A stretch of DNA of 64,000 nucleotides from the NCBI GenBank assembly GCA_013178295.1, contig JABLWW010000008.1, positions 140,420-204,419 of the forward strand, in the 5' to 3' direction. The position numbers and the translations under genes were made by a program. Below the pieces are notes generated by a model. It had not been told where the DNA came from and ran no database searches. It was given only the letters and a program-made list of their open reading frames with translations. Source of the DNA: Anaerolineae bacterium. Its GTDB lineage: Bacteria > Chloroflexota > Anaerolineae > Anaerolineales > Anaerolineaceae. Below are positions 60,767 to 64,000 of the stretch, piece after piece; positions within the stretch are counted from its first letter, which is position 1, and each line of letters opens with the position of its first letter.

Positions 60767-60795
60767 AGTATAATCGACATTGACAACGTTGTCAA
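60767..60795 (-). promoter_or_regulatory. Promoter of the URO-D/thioredoxin-CobW operon
   Basis: On the minus strand a consensus -35 TTGACA (60790-60795), a 17-base spacer and -10 TATACT (60767-60772). The predicted start lies about 30 bases before ATG 60728. The -35 is inside a perfect palindrome. Confidence 0.85.
60780..60795. promoter_or_regulatory. LacI/GalR-type palindromic operator
   Basis: TTGACAACGTTGTCAA is a perfect 16-bp palindrome with a central CG, the style of LacI-family operators. It covers the -35 element of the minus-strand promoter and lies 114 bases before the glycosyltransferase start, so repressor binding would block the methyltransferase-like operon. No LacI-type gene is within the window. 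Confidence 0.75.
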
Positions 60796-60908
60796 CATTT
60801 TTTCGTTATCTCTGCCCAATTCAGATGATATTGTAATGGTCAGGTTTTGTGGTGTAAAAAGTCGTCGTGGTTTATACTTGGGGCAGGAACGGGAAAGGAG
60901 ATCGTTTG

Positions 60909-62225
60909 ATGCGTATTGCGATGCTTTCTTATCACACCTGTCCGCTGGCAATACTGGGTGGTAAAGATACCGGCGGGATGAACGTCTATGTCAGGGAGCT
61001 GACGCGCTTTCTGGGGCAACTCGGTGTCCATGTGGATGTCTTCACACGCTCGCAGGACGAACATGTCCCGCATGTTCTGCATGATCTTGGATACGGCAAC
61101 CGTGTGGTGCATATCTGTTCTGGACCTGAAAAGCCCATGCCCAAAAAAGAACTGGCAGGCTATCTGCCTGAATTCGCGCAGGGTATTCAGGAATTTGCTG
61201 CACACAAAGGAATTCAATATGACCTGATCCACAGCCATTACTGGATGTCCGGTATTGCAGCTGGTATACTGCAAAAAGTCTGGAAAGTCCCTGTCATTCA
61301 GATGTTTCATACGTTGGGGCATATCAAAAACAGTGTAGCCCGTCATCCTTCGGAGGTGGAAGGTGCTTATCGCATCGAAGGCGAGCAAGAGGTTGTCCAG
61401 CTAGCTGATCGCATTGTGGTTGCCACCCCGGCTGAGGTGGAACAACTCACTTCTCTTTACCATGCAGATGCTGGTAAGATCGTGGTCATCCCCCCTGGGG
61501 TGGATTGTAGCCGCTTTTACCCTATCCCTTCCGACGAAGCCAAAGCTGTTATTGGTATCCCGTCGGATGAGCAAATGATACTCTTTGTTGGGCGCATTGA
61601 GCCGCTCAAAGGCGTTGAGACCCTTCTGCGCGCCATTGCCCTGATACGCGAGAGGTGTCATCAACGCCGCTGCCCGTACTATCTGGCAATCATTGGCGGC
61701 GACCCAAACGAACAGGCGCAGGGCGCTGATTCGGAGATGTACCGGCTGAGGGGCATCTGCCACGAGCTGGGACTGGATGACATGGTTGTCTTTTTGGGAA
61801 AGCGCGACCAGACCACTTTGCCATATTATTACTCAGCAGCCGAAATGCTGGTGATGCCCTCTTACTATGAGTCGTTTGGGATGGTGGCGCTTGAATCAAT
61901 GGCGTGCGGCACGCCGGTTGTTGCCTCTCATACTGGTGGTCTGGCTTACCTGGTGCAGAATGGGGTTACCGGTTTCACTGTTTCGGGCGGGGATGTTAGG
62001 GCTCTGGCAAAGCGTCTGACGCAATTGATTGAGCAGCCGGAGCTTCGCCGCAAGATTGGCGAGCAGGCTTCTCAATATGCTAGAGCCTATGCCTGGGAAA
62101 ATATCGCTGCGAAGATCAAAGCTCTGTACGAGGAAACTTTGAACCCTGCTCGAGATCAGGATGCTCGTGCAAATAACCATTTTCAGCTGCCCCCTATGAA
62201 CACGGCGGACTCAGTCCTCCAGTGA
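60909..62225 (+). CDS. MshA-like glycosyltransferase family 4
   Basis: A 438-residue GT4 (GT-B fold) enzyme. The N-terminus has MRIAMLSYHTCPLA and GGKDTGGMNVYVREL, matching D-inositol-3-phosphate glycosyltransferase (MshA). Next come DLIHSHYWMSGIAAG, FHTLGHIKNSVA, VIPPGVDCSRFYPI and the donor-site LVMPSYYESFGMVALESMACGTPVVASHTGG. MshA adds GlcNAc to inositol-3-phosphate, first step of mycothiol; closely similar sequences include sucrose-phosphate synthases and bacillithiol BshA. ATG 60909 with AAGGAGA is preferred over a longer frame at 60867. Facing it is a PIG-L deacetylase gene overlapping its 3' end by 15 bases, a combination found in the thiol pathways. Confidence 0.85.
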   Translation: MRIAMLSYHTCPLAILGGKDTGGMNVYVRELTRFLGQLGVHVDVFTRSQDEHVPHVLHDLGYGNRVVHICSGPEKPMPKKELAGYLPEFAQGIQEFAAHKGIQYDLIHSHYWMSGIAAGILQKVWKVPVIQMFHTLGHIKNSVARHPSEVEGAYRIEGEQEVVQLADRIVVATPAEVEQLTSLYHADAGKIVVIPPGVDCSRFYPIPSDEAKAVIGIPSDEQMILFVGRIEPLKGVETLLRAIALIRERCHQRRCPYYLAIIGGDPNEQAQGADSEMYRLRGICHELGLDDMVVFLGKRDQTTLPYYYSAAEMLVMPSYYESFGMVALESMACGTPVVASHTGGLAYLVQNGVTGFTVSGGDVRALAKRLTQLIEQPELRRKIGEQASQYARAYAWENIAAKIKALYEETLNPARDQDARANNHFQLPPMNTADSVLQ

Positions 62226-63071
62226 GATGCCCTCAAACAGGTCTTTCTCCACATAGCCTGGGCGGGGCGGCGGATATGCGCGCATAAATATTTCACCAGA
62301 AAGCGTCCAACCCCGCAAAAGAGCCGCTATTCCCTGATGCAGATGCTGCCCTCCCTGGCTGGTATAGCAGTTTGAGGCTTCTTTGCGCAGCCTGGCTACT
62401 GGCGAGAAATCAATCCTGGCGTGCACAGGAAAATCAACAGCCGTAATAGCGAGGATATCAATATCGCCATTTTGCCCAAAGCGGCGTGGGTCTTTGCCAA
62501 AGAGCGGCATCAGGCGCACGACCCAGCGCAGAAGTGTACGCGGGATGGTGTTGAAATACAGCTTCTGCGGTGTATACGCTGGCGGACTGTCAGTATACGC
62601 ATTTGCATCTCCAGCAATGAAGAAAGCCTGCTGCACAGCGCGCTGCAGATGGATGTGGTCTGGATGATGATACCCGCCAATTGGGTCGGAGGTGATGACC
62701 ACCTGCGGGCGGAGTCGGCGTATCCAGACTGCAATTTCTTTTGCCAGTTTTTGCAGCGGAGCATTGATCAACGCCGCAGGGTGGGTGTGGTGCGGCGACC
62801 CTGTCATGCCAGAATCGCGATAATCCAAGAAAAACACACCGCGCAACCCAAGCTTTTTGGCTGCGCATGCTAGTTCTGCCTGCCGCAGTTCTGCAATGGA
62901 AGCAAAGCCCTTAAGGTATTTCTGCTCCACTTCACCTGCTTCGCCCCGCGTGGCACACAGCAAATACACATCCACCCCGCGCTGCGCATATAACGCCAGA
63001 GTCCCGCCAGTCGCAAAGGTCTCATCATCCGGGTGTGCAAAAACTGCCAACAGCCTCTTTTTTTCGCTCAC
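62211..63071 (-). CDS. PIG-L/LmbE-family deacetylase (MshB/BshB-like)
   Basis: A 286-residue zinc deacetylase with the metal motif FAHPDDE (His13, Asp16) at the start and YHHPDHIHLQRAV (third His) downstream, plus TRGEAGEV and RDSGMTG, all of which match MshB, Mca and BshB. These enzymes remove acetyl from GlcNAc-inositol or GlcNAc-malate, or cleave mycothiol conjugates. The start is GTG 63071, overlapping the stop of the histidine phosphatase gene by 4 bases (GTGA). A longer reading frame upstream is inside that gene. With the MshA-like enzyme it suggests a low-molecular-weight thiol or a glycolipid pathway. Confidence 0.88.
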   Translation of the reverse strand: MSEKKRLLAVFAHPDDETFATGGTLALYAQRGVDVYLLCATRGEAGEVEQKYLKGFASIAELRQAELACAAKKLGLRGVFFLDYRDSGMTGSPHHTHPAALINAPLQKLAKEIAVWIRRLRPQVVITSDPIGGYHHPDHIHLQRAVQQAFFIAGDANAYTDSPPAYTPQKLYFNTIPRTLLRWVVRLMPLFGKDPRRFGQNGDIDILAITAVDFPVHARIDFSPVARLRKEASNCYTSQGGQHLHQGIAALLRGWTLSGEIFMRAYPPPRPGYVEKDLFEGISLED

Positions 63072-63715
63072 TGCTGACCTTCCTGTGCTTGGTAGTAGGT
63101 GAATTGCGGAAGCTCCTGCTTCCCATCCCACGAAAGTGTGGTAACAGAGGCAGGGGCTGGAAAAGGAATAGGAATGCGGCGGTGTTCGATGCGGGATTTG
63201 TTCTCGAACGTCACCGCATAACCATTTGCCCACAGTGCAAGAAACACGACCACATCCGCATGGGTTACGGCGATAATTTGCTGCCCGGCGTGGTTCTTGA
63301 GCATTCTTTGGATAAACTTTGCGGCGCGTTGAAAGACATGTATGGGTTGTTCATAGGGAAAAGACGTGCCGCTGTAAATATCCCAGTTGCGTGAATCTAG
63401 CTCTGCAATCGGTTTGCCGTCAAAAGGGGTATGGCTTTCGTTAAGCAAGCTGCTGACCTTCAACACTGGCTGCCCCACAAAACCGGCAATCAACCTGGCA
63501 GTTTGCCGGGCTCTGAGCAGCGGGCTGGAAACGATTAAGGCAATGGGTTTGTCCGTGAAATATCCCTTCAGCGCTTGAATTTGCTGGCGTCCCCGCTGGC
63601 TCAGACCGAAACGCGGCAGACGTCCGTAAAAGATATTGTCTGGGTTGTACACTGCGCCATGCCGCACAAAGTGTATGGTGGTCATGGGGCGCGGTATCTC
63701 TGTGGTTATCTTCAT
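63068..63715 (-). CDS. Histidine phosphatase (phosphoglycerate-mutase superfamily)
   Basis: A 215-residue protein with the RHG motif IHFVRHGAVYNP (catalytic His near residue 17), SPLLRARQTARLIA, and IIAVTHADVVVFLALW with the second catalytic His. Family members dephosphorylate small phosphates. ATG 63715 is proposed because a TATAAT (minus strand) stands 9 bases upstream, giving a near-leaderless mRNA; ATG 63685 would also fit. The reading frame upstream runs through the tRNA gene and is not coding. With the PIG-L gene overlapping, it could supply the missing phosphatase step of a MshA-type pathway (inference). Confidence 0.83.
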   Translation of the reverse strand: MKITTEIPRPMTTIHFVRHGAVYNPDNIFYGRLPRFGLSQRGRQQIQALKGYFTDKPIALIVSSPLLRARQTARLIAGFVGQPVLKVSSLLNESHTPFDGKPIAELDSRNWDIYSGTSFPYEQPIHVFQRAAKFIQRMLKNHAGQQIIAVTHADVVVFLALWANGYAVTFENKSRIEHRRIPIPFPAPASVTTLSWDGKQELPQFTYYQAQEGQQ

Positions 63716-63814
63716 GGCGTGGGATATTATATTCCATCTTTGGATGGCGCATATACCTTTTGCTCTTTTCATTATTAAAATACAAGCTTTTGGACAAAAA
63801 TTTTGCAATTCACC

Positions 63815-63843
63815 TTGACGCAGGCGGAGAGTTGTACTACAAT
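63815..63843 (+). promoter_or_regulatory. Promoter of the initiator tRNA gene
   Basis: TTGACG (63815-63820), a 17-base spacer and TACAAT (63838-63843) place the transcript start a few bases before the tRNA at 63855. Confidence 0.85.
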
Positions 63844-63854
63844 ATAAGCAGTGA

Positions 63855-63926
63855 TGCGGGGTAGAGCAGCGGCAGCTCGTCGGGCTCATAACCCGGAGGT
63901 CAGTGGTTCGAATCCACTCCCCGCTA
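63855..63926 (+). tRNA. Initiator tRNA-fMet (anticodon CAU)
   Basis: A 72-base cloverleaf. Acceptor stem GCGGGG pairs with CCCCGC, and positions 1 and 72 are both U and do not pair. The anticodon stem carries three consecutive G-C pairs (GGG CTCATAA CCC), and the D stem has A11-U24 (GAGC/GCTC). These three features identify bacterial initiator tRNA. The 3' end reads A then CTA, so CCA is not encoded and must be added after transcription. It has its own promoter and terminator. Confidence 0.97.
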
Positions 63927-63934
63927 CTAAAGTC

Positions 63935-63963
63935 AAACCAGAGTCCGTCGGGCTCTGGTTTTT
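63935..63963 (+). terminator. Terminator after the tRNA gene
   Basis: AAACCAGAG (63935-63943) pairs with CTCTGGTTT (63953-63961), continuing into TTTCG. A normal intrinsic terminator 9 bases after the tRNA. Confidence 0.88.
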
Positions 63964-64000
63964 CGTTAGCCTGGCGCACAGCGGTAGACATTTTTCCAAA

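Noticed and set aside
63716..63991. Upstream extension of the histidine phosphatase reading frame to 63991
   Set aside because: It runs antisense through the initiator tRNA gene and its terminator. A -10 box and start codon at 63715 fit better.
1..64000. CRISPR arrays, insertion sequences, prophage or integrative element ends
   Set aside because: No regularly spaced repeats, transposase-like frames, integrase or att-type repeats were seen; the only long direct repeat is inside the binding-protein gene. Although a tRNA lies at the right end, no 3' tRNA fragment repeat was found.

Overview
The window looks like a chromosomal segment from a Chloroflexota (Anaerolineae-like) bacterium. This is an inference from gene content: extracytoplasmic lipoproteins with Pro/Thr-rich linkers, an NBR1-type four-Trp lipoprotein, a MASE1 kinase, molybdenum hydroxylase operons in FAD/Fe-S/Mo order and several URO-D-family proteins. 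No rRNA or ribosomal marker is present to prove it. Gene density is high and genes from 1 to 45.6 kb all lie on the + strand, mostly with short gaps or 4-base overlaps. Genes beyond 45.7 kb are on both strands. No CRISPR array, insertion sequence or phage is visible.

Region 1 (0-15.5 kb) is a carbohydrate locus. It starts with a DeoR regulator behind a near-consensus promoter, then a rhamnose-type (RhaSTPQ-like) ABC transporter. Its binding protein is two nearly identical receptor domains fused in one lipoprotein. It continues with L-rhamnose mutarotase, a URO-D-family protein, a class II aldolase, a PHP-domain protein, a SorE-like reductase with two Rossmann-like regions, a zinc dehydrogenase, an SrlD-like ketose/polyol-phosphate dehydrogenase and a DUF89 damage-control phosphatase. 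No isomerase or kinase is in this stretch.

Region 2 (15.6-19.9 kb) holds a MASE1-PAS-PAS histidine kinase without a response regulator, an SDR whose catalytic Tyr is replaced by His, and a DhnA/LsrF-type class I aldolase.

Region 3 (20-42.9 kb) is the most interesting part: an apparent nitrogen-heterocycle/ureide degradation island. It has all three subunits of the oxamate carbamoyltransferase type (AllH, AllF/FdrA, AllG). Interleaved with them are one single-domain cyclase-family hydrolase (PF04199) and one two-domain fusion of it, in which the first domain has lost its metal-binding residues. It also has two complete molybdenum hydroxylases, a CoxG, a UraA-type permease, an AllC/HyuC-type amidohydrolase and a dihydropyrimidinase. 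The proposed logic (inference) is uptake, hydroxylation of the ring by the Mo enzymes, ring opening by cyclase or dihydropyrimidinase, and then either hydrolysis of the ureido group by the amidohydrolase or phosphorolysis to carbamoyl phosphate by AllFGH. Carbamate kinase is not in the window.

Region 4 (43-55.8 kb) is mixed. It has a membrane protein with a C-terminal propeller-like domain, secreted and lipoprotein genes, a two-gene sphingoid-base module (3-ketosphinganine reductase-like SDR plus serine palmitoyltransferase-like enzyme), an MFS exporter, an alkyltransferase-like protein, a metallo-beta-lactamase-fold hydrolase, a Tat-like small protein, ribokinase and a histone-deacetylase-like hydrolase.

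Region 5 (55.8-64 kb) has, on the minus strand, xylulokinase, a FucA-type aldolase, a CobW-type GTPase and a URO-D/thioredoxin fusion. The last is read from a consensus promoter overlapped by a perfect 16-bp palindrome. The end of the window holds a MshA-like glycosyltransferase facing a PIG-L deacetylase and a histidine phosphatase, then an initiator tRNA-Met gene with its own promoter and terminator.
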